DNA of 64,000 nt from positions 439,001 through 503,000 of the forward strand of contig OZ020624.1 in assembly GCA_963971575.1 (NCBI GenBank). Direction: 5' to 3'. Every line of letters begins with the position of its first letter. The stretch's first letter is position 1. The notes under the pieces are model-generated. The model was not told the DNA's origin, made no database searches, and saw only the letters and a list, made by a program, of their open reading frames with translations. Of the stretch, positions 12,479-24,312 are shown piece by piece. Both the position numbers and the translations under genes were made by a program. This stretch comes from Liopterus haemorrhoidalis. Taxonomy: Eukaryota > Arthropoda > Insecta > Coleoptera > Dytiscidae.

Positions 12479-13600
12479 CTATGTGAAGCATAGGGCCTCA
12501 ATGAACTTCCGCCATTTGGATTTGTCTTGAGGTAGATGGTTTAGTTCCCATGTTTTGCTGCTTTCGCTGGCTTCCTTCATGGTTAGTCTACGCCATGTGT
12601 CCGTTGGTCTGCCACATCTATGACTCCCTTGTGGGTTCCAATCAAGAGCCTTTTTACTGATGGACAAAGGGTTGTTCCTTAAGTGAATTTTTTTCAAATC
12701 TATGGTTAAATTTATTCATTTTCAAACTAAGTACATATATAAAGTATGTTTTGAAGAAGATACAAAAAACTTTTGAAGGCAAAATATGGCGAAATGAGCC
12801 AGCTGTGGCAAATCTTCTCAGACTCCGGGAAAAAAATTAGATTTTGCGGTGACCAGCATAACTCGTCACTGGATCATCTGAAATCAAAAATCCAAAAAGA
12901 TTTTGTTAGTTTATGAGATTGCCTATGGGGCTTTGGTAGGTTCTCTCCCAAAGACGAGCGTTGGTAATAACGTCTGGCCAAAATATGCGTAATATTCTAC
13001 GCAAGCAAGAATTGACGAACACTTGAAGACGATTTATAATGGTTCTAGAAGTTTTCCAGGTCTCACAGCCGATATTAGAATTCAATCTTCTAATTTTTGT
13101 GGACCTGGCATACTGCGAAGAGTTCCAAACATTTTTCAGCATACTGAAAGTATACTTAGCTTTATTAATCCTCATTTTAACATCCTCTTCGGTGCCTCCA
13201 GATTTGCATGAGACAATGCTTCCGAGGTAACTAAAATTTTCGACGTCTTCAATGAGGTGATCGTTAATGCGGAACTTGTCTTGTTGAGTGGAGCCTAATC
13301 GCATGGATTTCGTCTTTTTAATGTTGATTGCGAAGCCTACCGATTGCGCCTCCTTTACGAGAGAATCTAGAATAGCAGTCATATTGTCGAAGGTGAGACA
13401 GAAGGCAAATGTCATCTGCATACTCCAGATCTGTTAAAGTCCAGCGAATTCCGTCTCCAGTTCCGATACTCCGTCTCAATACATCATCTAGGACGATGTT
13501 AAAGAGGATGGGCGACAGAGTACATCCTTGCTTAATGCCAGCGCCAACATGAATGGAGTCGCTGAGAACACCCTTCCCCAGAACCCTCTATAATTAAATA
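12479..13600 (-). pseudogene. RTE-like LINE reverse transcriptase, C-terminal half, interrupted
   Basis: Reading down the minus strand from about 13560: GIKQGCTLSPILFNIVLDDV, then the YADD region near 13400, AQSVGFAINIKKTKSMRLGS, ENFSYLGSIVS, GTEEDVKMRINKAKY, CETWKTSRTIINRLQVFVNS and CLRRILRIFWPDVIT. After an insertion (12683-12918) it resumes as LSISKKALDWNPQGSHRCGR and PTDTWRR. This is the reverse-transcriptase palm/thumb and C-terminal region of a widespread non-LTR family. It has frameshifts (for example around the lost GWKTWLLYG part), no endonuclease domain and an interrupting MITE, so it is dead. Confidence 0.85.
12683..12918 (+). mobile_element. Half-palindrome fragment inserted in LINE
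   Basis: About 236 bp nearly identical to the left arm of the palindromic element at 57933-58892, from GTGAATTTTTTTCAAATCTA to the GTTAGTTTATGAG at its centre. It splits the RTE-like LINE between its TYQSPIG and LSISKK segments, so it inserted after the LINE. Confidence 0.8.
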
Positions 13601-13680
13601 TAAAACAACTACAAGGATATTTCATTTAAAAAAATATATAACAAAATTAAGCACCTAATATCTATTAATAGTTATATTTA

Positions 13681-13939
13681 GGCCCGGTCTTTCCACCTTC
13701 AGTTAAAGTTCCAGGTAACTATCTGACAGATAAGGTTATTTGTAACTTCATATGCTGAATAAATGTCAATACCAGTCAGTGAATCCAATACGTCAGTCTC
13801 TTTATCCGTTAGATAACTATCCGATAGATACATTTGTATAGAAAGAAGGGATGACATTTACTCAGCAGATGAAGTTACAAATAACCTTATCTGTCAGATA
13901 GTTACCTGGAACTTTATCTGAAGGTGGAAAGACCGGGCC
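13681..13939. mobile_element. PIF/Harbinger-like MITE, copy 1
   Basis: A 259-bp element. Long inverted arms start GGCCCGGTCTTTCCACCTTC and continue for about 90 bp (including GATAAGGTTATTTGTAACTT), flanked by TTA on both sides (13678-13680, 13940-13942). The 3-bp TTA duplication and GGCCC ends fit PIF/Harbinger. Two more copies (25537-25794, 38996-39254) share the same TTA flanks. Confidence 0.85.
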
Positions 13940-14183
13940 TTAATAAAATATAAAAATGTATTATTTCTTGAACCAAATTATTTAATGATTATTGAGATTT
14001 GTTTATTTAATTTAACTCCTGAATTGAGTGTCACTATTTAGTTTAGTTTAGTTTATTGTTTCATTATCATAAAATCAATACATGTAATAATCATTTATGA
14101 TAGTATGTCATACAGTCATATAATATAATACAATAAAATGAAAATACAATAAAAATAATACATTACAATACATTACAATACAT

Positions 14184-14366
14184 TTATATAACAAGATCGT
14201 TTATCTCGTACAGTGTTTTTTCTAATAGATGGCTTTTTAACAATTTTTTAAATATAATAATTGATTTTGCTGATTTAATTGTGCTTGGCAGTGCATTAAA
14301 AAATTTGCAGCAATTAAAATATGCCCCTTTTTGGTAGCTAGTCGTTTTGTGTGCCTTAGGTTCCAA
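14184..14366 (-). pseudogene. Jockey/CR1-like LINE C-terminal relic
   Basis: Sixty codons including TTSYQKGAYFNCCKFFNALP followed by STIKSA and IIIFKKLLKSHLL match the 3'-terminal segment typical of Jockey/CR1-type ORF2 (…GIxLFNxLP…FKxxLKxxL). It is a different copy from 21660-22310 and keeps nothing of the reverse transcriptase. Confidence 0.65.
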
Positions 14367-15113
14367 AAGAGTTTTATTGCTATCTCATTTCATTTTATTT
14401 CAAAGAGGAATCCTCTGAAAATATGTTCAAGAAAGAAACGATTATTTCATGTTCTGCTTGAAATTGAATTATCTCACTCATCATTTACCTCACAGCAAAA
14501 ATGTACAGTATAAAAACGGGCACTCCAGCTAGTAGTACATAATATTATTGTATGATGTAATACCTAAAGTTCAAGACCATTCGGCTTGACGAGATCTCCG
14601 TCGATAAGTGACTCCGGCTTTGGTTGAAATAAAGCAATATTCAAGTATCCAGCTTCATCAACAGTGAAGCAATTTGTGGATAACAATGTATCCGTTCTCT
14701 ATACTTATCTGTACCCTAATATTATATATTTTAGTTGCTGGAATGTTTGCTATGTTGAATTTCATATAAAAATGTATAAAAATATGCAAATAATCAGCTT
14801 TGAATGGATAATTGGTGAGGGAACAGAAGGTAACAAATAATTTACCTGCATAAGCTGCATAACTGGGTTGCGTGTTACAGGGGGGGGGGGGGGTCCGCTC
14901 AGCGGCAGTCGGCAGCCCGAGCGGTCCACTCGGCCCAAATTACACGCTACCAAACCACCGCGGCTCTCAATGTCATCATCACAATATGATGATGTGCTCA
15001 ATTATCTACACAAATATTTATGGCCTTTAAACCATTTTTAAGAAGCAAAAAATGTTAAAATTGCAAATGTTCTTTCAAGAAAATTGATGTGAAGTGTGAA
15101 TATTCACACATTT
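14367..15113. other. No recognisable gene; poly-G tract
   Basis: Contains a 13-base G run (14881-14893) next to a GC-rich patch (14890-14970), and otherwise AT-rich DNA. The 79-codon minus frame at 14762-15001 crosses the G run and has no recognisable domain. Confidence 0.4.
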
Positions 15114-15922
15114 CAGGGTTTCGCAGGTATATAATAAGTGAATGCGGTATGCTGAGTGTGTAGGACAAATTTTACTTTGTAGTAATCACGGCAAAATGAA
15201 CGATATTTTTAAAATAATTTATCGTCTGTTAATCATATAATAAGACTGGTTATTAAATTTACGCTCATAAAAATTAAATACAACATTTGTCAAAATATAA
15301 CTAGAATTTTGACAAAATAATTTCAACATAATAAAAATGCAAAAAAAAAAAACAGAAAAAATAAAATTCACTCCGTGCTCGAACTCGAAACCCTTCGTTT
15401 TCCAGTCAGTTTAAGAGCGCTTTAACGCATGTAGCTATCGCACGCTATGCATGTGAGTGTCTTACATTGGTATAACTTTTGTACTTTGTGAACCAAAAAC
15501 CACAAAAAATGCGTTATTTTCCAAAAACATAATCTGATCAAAAATTCCTGTTGTACTATTTCGGTTCACACCAATATACATTACTTAGAATTTTTTTAGA
15601 TTTTTAGTTTAAACCATCTGGGCTACAGGGTGTGGGACAAAATTTTTTTGCACATTTTTGGCAAAAATCGCATCAAAATAATTTATTTTGCAAAAATAAA
15701 AATTTGATCGTTAATCCACGTACTAAGGGCTTTCATTTGATACCCTACTCAGAATTTTAAAAAAATATTTTTGTTTTCGATGAGCACATATTTGTTTATA
15801 TTTTTAGGGGGGTATGTTTTTTAGATGTTTTAGTATTTTTCCTATGTGCGGGTCAAAGAGTTGTATAAGCATGCCAAATTTCAACTCTCTAGGTTTAGCC
15901 GTTTGGCTACAATTTTTACCGA

Positions 15923-15964
<42 letters not shown>

Positions 15965-16012
15965 GACAAAATGACGGTATAAGGGTTTTTTGGTCATACC
16001 TACAAAACCCTA
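15114..16012 (-). mobile_element. Family B element, copy 2
   Basis: Inverse-orientation copy of 8456-9385. It starts CAGGGTTTCGCAGGTAT and ends …CATACCTACAAAACCCTA, with a GACA microsatellite at 15924-15964, AGCCGTTTGGCTAC and GAACCAAAAACC landmarks, and a more complete tRNA-like module (15366-15450). No clear target duplication was found. It is directly followed by mariner sequence at 16049. Confidence 0.75.
15366..15450 (-). other. tRNA-like Pol III promoter module in family B
   Basis: The reverse complement contains GATAGCTACATGCGTTAAAG (A-box-like, cf. TAGCTCAGTGG..AGAGC in tRNAs) and GGGTTTCGAGTTCGAGCACG (B-box-like). No acceptor stem can be formed, so it is a tRNA-derived module, not a tRNA gene. 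Confidence 0.6.
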
Positions 16013-16048
16013 AAAAAAAGAGGAACATTCTTGGCAAACATTTTAATA

Positions 16049-16430
16049 CGAGGGCTGCCCCTTATATTTCGGGATTGCGCTAAGCTAGTGCTGCCATCTG
16101 GCAACTGCCGTTTCTAACGTATAGTTTGACATTTTTGATGGTATAAGTACTCAGAACGTTTTGACGTACGAGCGCTATTTGTGTTGTTTACAGTAACTTT
16201 CATCTCGGTTAAAAATGGAATTAAATCGTGAACATTTTCGAGCGATTATTTTTTACAACTTTTGACGTGGATAAACCAAATAACAGTGCATCGATGAACT
16301 TAATTCGATTTTCGGCGATGAAGCACCATTAAGGACTACTGTTTATCGATGGTTTGCCGACTTCAATCGTGGCCGTAGTTCGCTTAAGGACGAATTTCGT
16401 GAAGGTCGTCCAAAATCGGTTGTTGTTCCG
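16049..16430 (+). pseudogene. mariner 5' end and N-terminal fragment
   Basis: A TA dinucleotide precedes CGAGGGCTGCCCCTTATATT, the outer end of a mariner family, then an untranslated leader, then an ATG at 16214 opening MELNREHFRAIIFYNF. The following HTH region is readable across frameshifts (for example TVYRWFADFNRGRSSLKDEF). It ends abruptly at 16430 where a family A microsatellite begins. A minus-strand leader of the same family is at 57521-57711. Confidence 0.8.
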
Positions 16431-16739
16431 TCTGTCTGTCTGTCGGTCCGTGCAGAGCAAATTTGGCCAAAAGGATTTTTATGAAACTTCATATTTAAGC
16501 TTTTGCCACCAATGGCACGAGTTGATCAACTTTTGTAAAAATCGGTTAACTAGAAATAGGAGTCTACTCGTGTCGGTTTTAAGATTTTTGCGAATATTTC
16601 ACAAGAAATATTTCTAAAAAATGTATTTAACAAAAGTTGCTATAAAAGCAATAACTAACAACTTTTATTCGAGACATTTTTTTGATAAATTAAACAAGTA
16701 CTTTGTGATGGCGGTTGGTCCTGTGGTGGTCACAGCTGA
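16430..16739 (+). mobile_element. Family A element, 5'-truncated
   Basis: Begins inside the TCTG microsatellite (no 5' ACCGACCGCC), continues with GTGCAGAGCAAATTTGGCC and ACTCGTGTCGGTTTTAAGAT, and ends with GGCGGTTGGTCCTGTGGTGG, TCACAG and CTGA (16736-16739). The junction with the mariner N-terminus is at the microsatellite. Confidence 0.85.
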
Positions 16740-18561
16740 ATTTTTATTTTTATTATTTCACTATTTGTGTATGCAAAAAATAGTGTAATTCCAATTTATT
16801 TTTAAGATCAAAAACATCGAATTCAAAAACGCTATTAAAATTTTAATGAACAAAATTATACGCATGAAACCTGTTATCGGCGAACGTCTATAGATCGTAG
16901 ATCGTAGAATAATTATTTGTACCATTTTATCAAAAAATAAAAAAAATAAAAAATAAAAAACTTACTAGTGCGTAAAAGTGGAATTTTAGACACTGTAATG
17001 TGTGCGTAAAGTGCCTTTTTTACGCACGATGATAGAAAAAAGTATTTTGAAAAAGAAATATATAGTGTTTAATTTTTATCAGATCGCATACAAATTTTCA
17101 AATTACCATCGAACGTAGCCTTGTAGCTGTTTATATAAAGCTGTCAAGAAGAAAGTCAAAATGACCGCGTGGCTCTCATATATTTATTTCTGGAGGTCTT
17201 TAAACGATGAACTTACCTTCTCTGCTCTATGCACCACCTAAGCTTCGGGAATCTGTCATACTTTATTTTTATTATTAAAAAAAAACTTAGGAAATGGTAA
17301 AAGGGTAAAACATTAAAATGAAACTCAAAATAATTTTGTAATAATTATAATATAATAGTAATATAGTTTTATATACAGTCTGTACAAGCCTCTACACACA
17401 AAATCAAACACACAGACATACATACGTACATACACACAATTTTATACAATTTATAAACTGACTTATTTTGTACAATATGAACAGTGACAATAAATACTCC
17501 CTTCTCCAGGTACAAATATATTACAATATGACTGACAGCTCTACATTTAAATATCTCTATAGTTCACGGCTCCTTCCGCAAAACTCCCCACCAGAGAAAC
17601 AATCACAGAGATACCAACCTTCAGAGATCACATTAAAAAAATACTTCTCCGCAATCTCATACGTCTATGGTTGATCATAGACGAAACACTCTACAGAGGC
17701 GACATTTAAGGAGTTATTTCTCTGAAGAGTCATACGTCTATGGTTTGTCATAGACGTGTGGAACTACAGAGGTGACATTTGGGGAGTTATACCTCTGTGG
17801 TGTGATATCTCTATGGTTCCTATGGGGGGAATTTTGAGCAAGCCTTTTGAAAAATATACACCGCGGTTTATTAATGTACAGGTGGATCACTATGTATTTT
17901 AAGTTTTTGATCACTGCATTATTTACAGCACTGGTGCACATTTTGGTGCGCATTTTAGGTCACTGGGTGGCGCGACATTTGGTTTTTGGCGGGATATTTC
18001 AAATTAAAATTGTAAAAATTGTTTTAACAACGAATAAATCGAGTTCATTTTATGATGGGTTTATATATAACGAACAAAAGGAACGAAAACGAATAATAAA
18101 TTCGGTGACAAACGAAAACGAACGAAGGAATTCGTTCACCATTATTGTAGTTTCGGTCGGTGTAGGTACAGTAATGCTTTCCATTTTAGCTTAGGTCCAT
18201 TTGATGTTACTGACTAATACCGTAATTTTGAACATTTTAACACCATTTTAATATTACAGATTTGGCCAGATGTGCGTTTTATAAATTAGTGTCTTTTACA
18301 ATTATCGCCGTAAATGCTAACTTATTTTGTTCAGAATATAGCTATTACGTTCAGGCGATTTCTGCTTGGAACTAACACTGAAGACCGATTTTTTTTATCA
18401 TGCGGTTTTTTGCGGCGTAACAACCGGGTGTTCGCGCATACTCATAGCAAGCAATGCGTTCTAATGCTACTTTAACTCTCGTCTATTATCCAAGCTTTGG
18501 TCCCTAACACCAACAAAAAATCCATACTATTGAACAGATTCTAAACATGGAAGGTGTCTAA
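16740..18561. other. No recognisable gene; hairpin tandem repeat
   Basis: AT-rich. At 17657-17800 two 73-bp units each contain a near-perfect hairpin (CGTCTATGGT…CATAGACG) followed by CTACAGAGGYGACATTT and GGAGTTAT. A CA/TACA-rich run lies at 17395-17440. The 115-codon frame 17847-18194 has a hydrophobic N-terminus but no recognisable family. Confidence 0.5.
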
Positions 18562-18776
18562 AGCAGTGTTTCTCAATCTTTTTACTCTCGTGGCACATTT
18601 TCCAAAAAAGAAAAATTTCGTAGGAGACCTACGTAGTTACAGAAGAAGACATTTTGAATGCAGACTCCCCTGTATTCAGAATATGTCAAAATTTTGCGGC
18701 ACACTAATATGCATAAAATATTGACAAATCGTTTACAGATATTTATTAACAGCTGTTTTTGCAAAATGCGTATTTT
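18562..18776. mobile_element. hAT-like relic (CAGTGTTTCTCAA)
   Basis: Starts CAGTGTTTCTCAATCTTTTT and GTGGCACATTTTCC, the classic outer sequence of hAT MITEs. The inner right side has GCGGCACACTAATATG. The right TIR is not intact. Non-coding. Confidence 0.5.
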
Positions 18777-18804
18777 TTAGCCGGAAATAATCACTAAAGT
18801 TAAG

Positions 18805-19240
18805 TTTCCATTCCTGCGTCATGCGTTTTACCCTTGCGTTTTGCGTCGCACGTTTTGCGTCGTGCGTTTTAAGTCGTTCGTTTCGCGTCGTAATAGTACT
18901 GTCAAAAAATAATGCATTTGAGTTTCAATAAATTTTATGCAGTGTACGATATTTTATTTATTCATTATTACAATTTTTTTTTTAAATATAAAACGTCAAG
19001 TCTCAAATATGTTGTCAAGTTACATTCCAAAGCACTTGCCTACACTACGAGAGCCAAAACTCAGTCTGTTTCTTTCTAAAACACAAATTCCTTTTCGAAT
19101 CACTGCAAAAAGTTCAGCAGAGTTCAATTTTCTGCGCAACTGCATTTACATTTGCGTCAAAACAAAATATTTGAAATCAACCAATAAAAACTCGTGACGC
19201 AGTGACGCAAAACGCAGTTCGTAATAATGGAAACTTTGCT
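18805..19240. mobile_element. TIR element with GCGTC subterminal repeats
   Basis: AAGTTTCCATT at the left and AATGGAAACTTTG at the right are inverted repeats. Just inside both are clusters of GCGTC/GACGC (TTGCGTCGCACG, GTGACGCAGTGACGCA). The body is about 430 bp and AT-rich. The 26558-27024 element has an analogous layout with different ends. Confidence 0.6.
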
Positions 19241-20007
19241 TAAAAGGCAAACAGAAATTGTTCGGGAAATAAAAGTGTGTCATATTTTGATAAGAACAGT
19301 GAACTACATAACTTGGATTGGAATCCGTAAAAAGCCGATCAAGGGGGTGACCAAAAATATGAGAAAACTCAAAACAAAGAGTTAGACATTGACCGGATCT
19401 GGTAAGAAATAAAAGCCAACAGAGTAAGATGACGACTTACTATAGACTCCTACTTCATGGGTGAGTACATGGAAATACACAAATTTAACGAATTCCGAAC
19501 TGGCACAACAAAACCCGCACTGTTGTTCGTGTTCTTTCGCTGTCATTACATTGTTCTCTCTCAGTTATTAGCGAGAGCTCTGTCCTTTAGCGAAAATCTG
19601 TTTCTAAATTTCATTTCAACGTGAGAAATGGCAAGTACCTTTTAGGATAAATTTAAGGACATGTGTGATGGTTTTTGAAGAACCCATGCTAGTCTCAGTA
19701 CCTCTACATGGACTAGAAACCTTTAGTTTTGCTGCTGAATTGCCACCTAACTTGTTATTTTCCCAAACTTGTGTTATTGCATTCATCTGGACCAAGCTGT
19801 AGAACCAGCGCTAACTTAGATGACCAAGGAATCAAGTTTACATATATTGCTTTGCTCAAATTAATTTAGAACCCAGCAGTTACCATCTGGCTAAAGTTAA
19901 CATCATACGTCGCTTTGCTCAAATTAATTTGGAACGAATGTTCCCACAACTAACCCATTCCCTCGTGTTCGTTCGTTTTTGTTTGTAATAAATAAACTCA
20001 CTACAAT
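19241..20007. other. Downstream flank of dpp
   Basis: Low-repeat sequence beyond the first polyadenylation signal of dpp; it may hold a longer 3' UTR on the minus strand. GCTTTGCTCAAATTAATTT occurs twice (about 19850 and 19913). No other gene seen. Confidence 0.45.
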
Positions 20008-20013
20008 TTTATT
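20008..20013 (-). terminator. Candidate polyadenylation signal of dpp
   Basis: Reading the minus strand, AATAAA occurs about 30 bases after the dpp stop codon. A second AATAAA-like cluster (TTTATTTATT) follows at about 19988-19997. Either could define a short 3' UTR; BMP transcripts often have longer ones. Confidence 0.5.
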
Positions 20014-20042
20014 GAAATATCCAGCTGTAACCAAATTATATT

Positions 20043-20902
20043 TTACCGGCAACCACATCCAACAACAGTCATATCTTGATAATTTTTAAGCACTACTTTT
20101 TCTTCATCCAGGTACAACATGGATATAGAATTGAGTTGAGTTGGTACACAACAAGCTCCTGGTACACCAGGAGTTGCTGAATGCACTAATGTCTGCACAA
20201 TAGCGTGATTCGTGGAGTTCATATGATCTGCCAAAGGAAAGACGCAAGCACCCGCACAGTAGAAGGCGTCATATCCAGGTGGCGCTACTATCCAATCATT
20301 CCAACCAACATCAACGAAGTCTACGTACATTGAATGTCTTCTGCATAACTCTCTACCGTCTTTTCTTTTGTGTTTTCTGAGGCTCGCCCTACGAGCTCGC
20401 CTCTGGCTCATTTGTTCTGATGTTCTCTGGACATTCTTACCATCGTCTGTATATGTAAACAACAAAGGTTGTCTCTTCGACCACTCATTTGTTGTTTCGG
20501 CTGCTCTTTTTAACCTGAGGTGTCTTGCAGGTTTTGTTTTATTCTGCCCGAAAGCAAGAATCTGGATAATTAATCCATGATTGTTTTTCGATGATTCCAA
20601 CCATCTTTCTACGGCTGGAAGTACGTCTAGGTTTATCGAATTGTTTTGTCTGGTGTCGATTAGTTTGGAATCTATCAACCTGAGGATTGGATCGTGTTTG
20701 CCTTTGCGACCTGGGCGGACTATGTCGTGGACGAGGATGTGTTGATAGTTTTCTTTATTGTTGGTACCTTGGCCTAACCAGGAAATTGTTTCTCTTGTGA
20801 GGGTTACTTCTGCTGCTTTTAAAAGCTCTTGTTTTGGGACGCTCTTGATGTCGAAGTAGAGACGGAATTTGTGGTGAGAAAACCGTGTGTCGACAGGGCT
20901 TT
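20043..20902 (-). CDS. dpp: Decapentaplegic (BMP2/4 ligand), final coding exon
   Basis: Encodes residues 103-388 of the joined protein: the rest of the TGF-beta propeptide, then the secreted ligand, which signals through type I/II BMP receptors to SMADs. The acceptor is TTCTTTCCAG ahead of 20902, and joining gives [12 protein letters not shown] in frame. There are two basic cleavage sites, RLKR (232-235) and RRARR (270-274), the latter probably releasing the mature ligand. The cystine-knot domain has all seven cysteines (288, 318, 322, 353, 354, 385, 387). It also shows [33 protein letters not shown] with an N-glycosylation site (331), CCVPTQL and the terminal VVGCGCR. The CAGAC segment differs slightly from the usual CHGKC/CxGxC. 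Domain order and length (388 aa) are normal for an insect dpp. The family call is secure; assignment to dpp rather than gbb rests on the BMP2/4-like cystine knot. Confidence 0.96.
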
Positions 20903-20999
20903 CTGGAAAGAAAAAAATAGTCAAATAAAATTCTTGTATTAAAAATAAATTATATACAAATATCCCATAGATAGATGAACATTTTGTTGAAATTTTTAG

Positions 21000-21150
21000 T
21001 TATGAAACTTTTATCAGTATAAGGGCATTTATGTGTCTGTATAGCAAAGTAATTTATGTGTGTCTGTACGGTAGAAATTGTAGTCAAACAATTTGGTCTG
21101 GTTGAAATATGTCACGCAAATACAGTTCCTAAACTCGCATATAGGAAAAA
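21000..21150 (+). mobile_element. Family B relic in dpp intron
   Basis: GTGTCTGTACGG, AAATTGTAGTCAAACAATTT and CTCGCATATAGGAAAAATAC match the 5' part of family B (8510-8610) with many substitutions. Both ends are lost. Confidence 0.55.
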
Positions 21151-21659
21151 TACTACAATTTGTAAATACGTTAATTTTATGTGGTACATTAAAAGCTGTG
21201 TGCCGACCATCTAAATTTACAATATATCTGATTGCAATAAGTTCATTATTTTCAGTGTCTCATGAAATAATAGATATTTGTGTACCATGGCCAAAAAGTA
21301 GTTCTTTTTCGACCACATCTGAATTCAAACAGATGAAGACGAAAAATATCTTTCTGGCAAAGGTGTACAATATGTTTTTTGAGCGACCAAAAGTCATTTT
21401 TATTAGAAAAATTAAATTTATTTATTTATATTCGATACTTTATAGTTATTGAACAATTATTATAATTATAAATGTTTATAGCTCCAATATTATTCTGTAT
21501 ATTTTCTTTATTTTGAGAGTTTGAAACAAACTGTGCATTGGTAGAGCTGGTGCAAATAGTAGTACTTATACCAGATCCGTCATTGTCTGACGAGTTGCTG
21601 TTCCCTTTTAGAACCTTATTAGCAATTGCTATTACTTAGTACAACAATTTGACAGCCAA

Positions 21660-22310
21660 ATTACGCACAATTTTATAGTAGGCTTAAGTATGGAATATGC
21701 TTCTGGGGATCATCAACTATGGCAGATGACATATTTGTTTCCCAGAAAAAAATAATACGTTGTATAGCAAACAAAAGACGCACTGAATCATGCAGACCAC
21801 TTTTTGTAAAATACAAATTATTAACAGTTCCTGGTATTTACATCTTAGAGTTGCTGGTCTATGTATTTAAAAATCAAATATACTTTGCGCGCCATTTGAA
21901 CCAGCATTCATATAACACCAGAGGAAAAGATTGTTTCAGAACTCCAGCAAACATGCTGGAACTGACAAAAAAATCACCAAAAACTGCTGGTATTAAATTA
22001 TTTAATTCACTGCCATTTCATGTCAGAAATGAAACGCAGTTTGCTGTATTTAAGAGGAAGATTAAGGTATTTCTTATAGAGCATTGTGTATAATCAATGA
22101 ATGAATTTTTGAAAATTTGTAAGGACTGGTGTTGTCATGCCAATGGGGAACATTAATTTTGGGTAATTTAATATATGATTTTGTTGTTTTGATAATTGCA
22201 TAACTTGTATTACCGATCAAGATCTTTGTAAAATTGTAAACTCATGTACTGACATATCCTACATGCAGTCCTGTATTTAAAGGATCAATAAATATTATTA
22301 TAAATAAAGT
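21660..22310 (+). pseudogene. Jockey/CR1-like LINE 3' end
   Basis: LKYGICFWGSSTMADDIFVS, then QKKIIRCIANKRRTESCRPL, FVKYKLLTVPGIYILELLVY, SYNTRGKDCFRTP and GIKLFNSLPFHVRNE with a stop at 22093. This is the C-terminal domain after the reverse transcriptase in Jockey/CR1-type elements. It is followed by a 3' UTR with CAATAAATATTATTATAAAT. The 124-codon segment 21719-22093 is still open, so it is relatively young or slow to decay. It is 5'-truncated and lies inside the dpp intron on the opposite strand. Confidence 0.85.
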
Positions 22311-22780
22311 ATTCAAAAATGTCACATTTCAATTGTGGACACTAATTAAAATATGTATGCTGTGTGGAAAAAACGAATACATCTTATGTTCTTTTTGTGC
22401 AACCCTGCTGAAATTCTTAGCAAAACATTTCATATTAAAATATTTAAATGAAAATCAATAAATGTATGTAAATATGCATTTCTGCGTAAGTGAATTAGAA
22501 TACATACGTCATAGAGTCGATTTGACGCCGTTGAAAAGAAACGCCTCGCAGATTGAGGTATGCATGAAATTATATCTGTAATTACAATGGACAGTCGATC
22601 AGAGTAATAGCAGGTTTATTTATAGCCAGCTCTCCATGTGTACTTTGATATGCAATACTCCACGGCCAGCAAAAAACTCCTCAATGATATGTAGATGCAG
22701 TCAGGCGAAAATCTAACAACACAACCTGCCTGTCCAACGTCATTGCATTACAATTGCAAATGCAAACGTCTTATCATACA

Positions 22781-22918
22781 TAGGGATGTTCGGATACTAT
22801 TGGCACGATACCAGTATCGATGTTTTTCATTCGATAGCACGATTTTAGTATCGATACTAAACTTCCGATATTTTATTAATATCAGTACATTTGACCCAGT
22901 ATTGAATCATTTCTTTTA
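22781..22918. mobile_element. hAT-like relic with ATCGATAC repeats
   Basis: TAGGGATGTTCGGATACT followed by alternating CAGTATCGAT/AGTATCGATACT motifs resembles the outer part of insect hAT MITEs. It is cut off by a family A element at 22919, so it is older. Confidence 0.5.
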
Positions 22919-23780
22919 ACCGACCTCCAACATATATAAGGGAGGTATTGTGATCATACCGATGTTGACATTTCGATGGATCTCCACGAACTGAGATCCC
23001 TACATAACGTTTTGACTATTTTTAGCATGATGTCTGTCGGTCTCTCTGTCTGTGCGTCCGTCTGTCTGTGTACACGTGCAGAACAAATTCGGCTAGAAGG
23101 ATTTTTATGAAACTTCATATTTTGAGATCAATGGCACGAGTTGATCAACTTTTGGTAAAATCAGTTGACTAGAAATGGGAGTTTACTCGTGTCTATTTTA
23201 AGATTTTTGCGAATATTTCATAACAGAAAAATATTTCGAAAAAAATTATTTAACAAAAGTTGCTATAAAAGCAAAAACTAACAACTTATTTCAGACATTT
23301 TTTGATAAAACGAAAAAACTATAATATAACATTTATTTAATTTTTTGAAATAGGGCCCCCGTTAGAATTTTTTTTGTATAGATATATAAACTTTGTCTCT
23401 CATATAAGGAGCAGAAACTAATTCTATCTCCATGTATAAAATTTTATCAAAATTGGCCCATAAACATTAAAAATATTGTAATTTTAAAAAAATTGGACCC
23501 CCATTTAGGCTTTTTTTGTACAGATACATGAATTTTGAACACCTACATACCAGGAGACACTAATTCTAATATTCTGTGTCAAATCCCATCGAAATCGGTC
23601 CATAAATAAGCGAGTTATGGCCGTGCTTTATTTTTGGTCAAAACTGGAGCAAATTTTTTTACCAACTAGCGAATTTGATGTTTTTGACTATACAGTCAAA
23701 AGCCTCATGCACTCCTAATTCTAAAACTGTAAGTATTTTCAAAATTCGTTCATAAATAAGCGAGCTACAGTCATTTGAAC
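22919..23780 (+). mobile_element. Family A element, long subfamily
   Basis: 5' end AACCGACCTCCAACATATAT, a short TCTG/GTCC microsatellite (23035-23065), ACACGTGCAGAACAAATTCG, GTTGCTATAAAAGC. Instead of the usual hairpin end it continues from 23340 with AGGGCCCCCGTTAG, ACTTTGTCTCTCATATAAGG and TTGGCCCATAAACATTAAAA, exactly as the copy at 63167-64000. The right end is not defined (about 23780). Confidence 0.8.
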
Positions 23781-23940
23781 TAGTTTCCATTAATCCGCTC
23801 TAATTATTTGGTCTAATTCAGTAATTAGTTCAGATATTTGGTTTAGTTTAGGTATATTCCCGGGTTAGCAGCACTTGCCATACATTTCTGAATCAAATCA
23901 AAATATAAATATACGTCATTAGGATTACAATGTAATTTAC

Positions 23941-24312
23941 TGGAAAAACGTATGTTTTAATTGTAATTTATGCAGATAAAATTTGATCAAGGACTTTTTA
24001 ATTAGGCCTTTTGATTGGCCCTAGGGACGTGTCGTCAATTGACGCTAAGTATCCGAAGATGGCTACCTATTTTTGTCTAATGATGACATTTGATATTTTT
24101 TAAGGAAATTAAATTGAAAATTTGTGCTGAAAAGTTGTAAAAAGGTAAGAAATATTTTAAAATTTAATTAGAATTTATTATTTATATTTCAAAACAGAAA
24201 AATATTTCGGAAAAAATTATTTAACAAAAGTTGCTATAAAAGCAATAACTAAACGTATGGAAAAACGTATGTTTTAATTGTAATTTATGCAGATAAAATT
24301 TGATCAAGGACT
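23941..24312 (+). repeat. 58-bp direct repeat flanking 257 bp
   Basis: TGGAAAAACGTATGTTTTAA continuing through TTTGATCAAGGACTTTT occurs at 23941-23998 and 24256-24312. A family A fragment (about 24180-24252) lies immediately before the second copy, so the duplication may be tied to that insertion. Confidence 0.65.

Noticed and set aside
20043..20924. Single-exon reading of dpp starting [10 protein letters not shown]
   Set aside because: The first seven codons are intron (TTCTTTCCAG acceptor); joining to 27425-27731 restores the propeptide and signal peptide.
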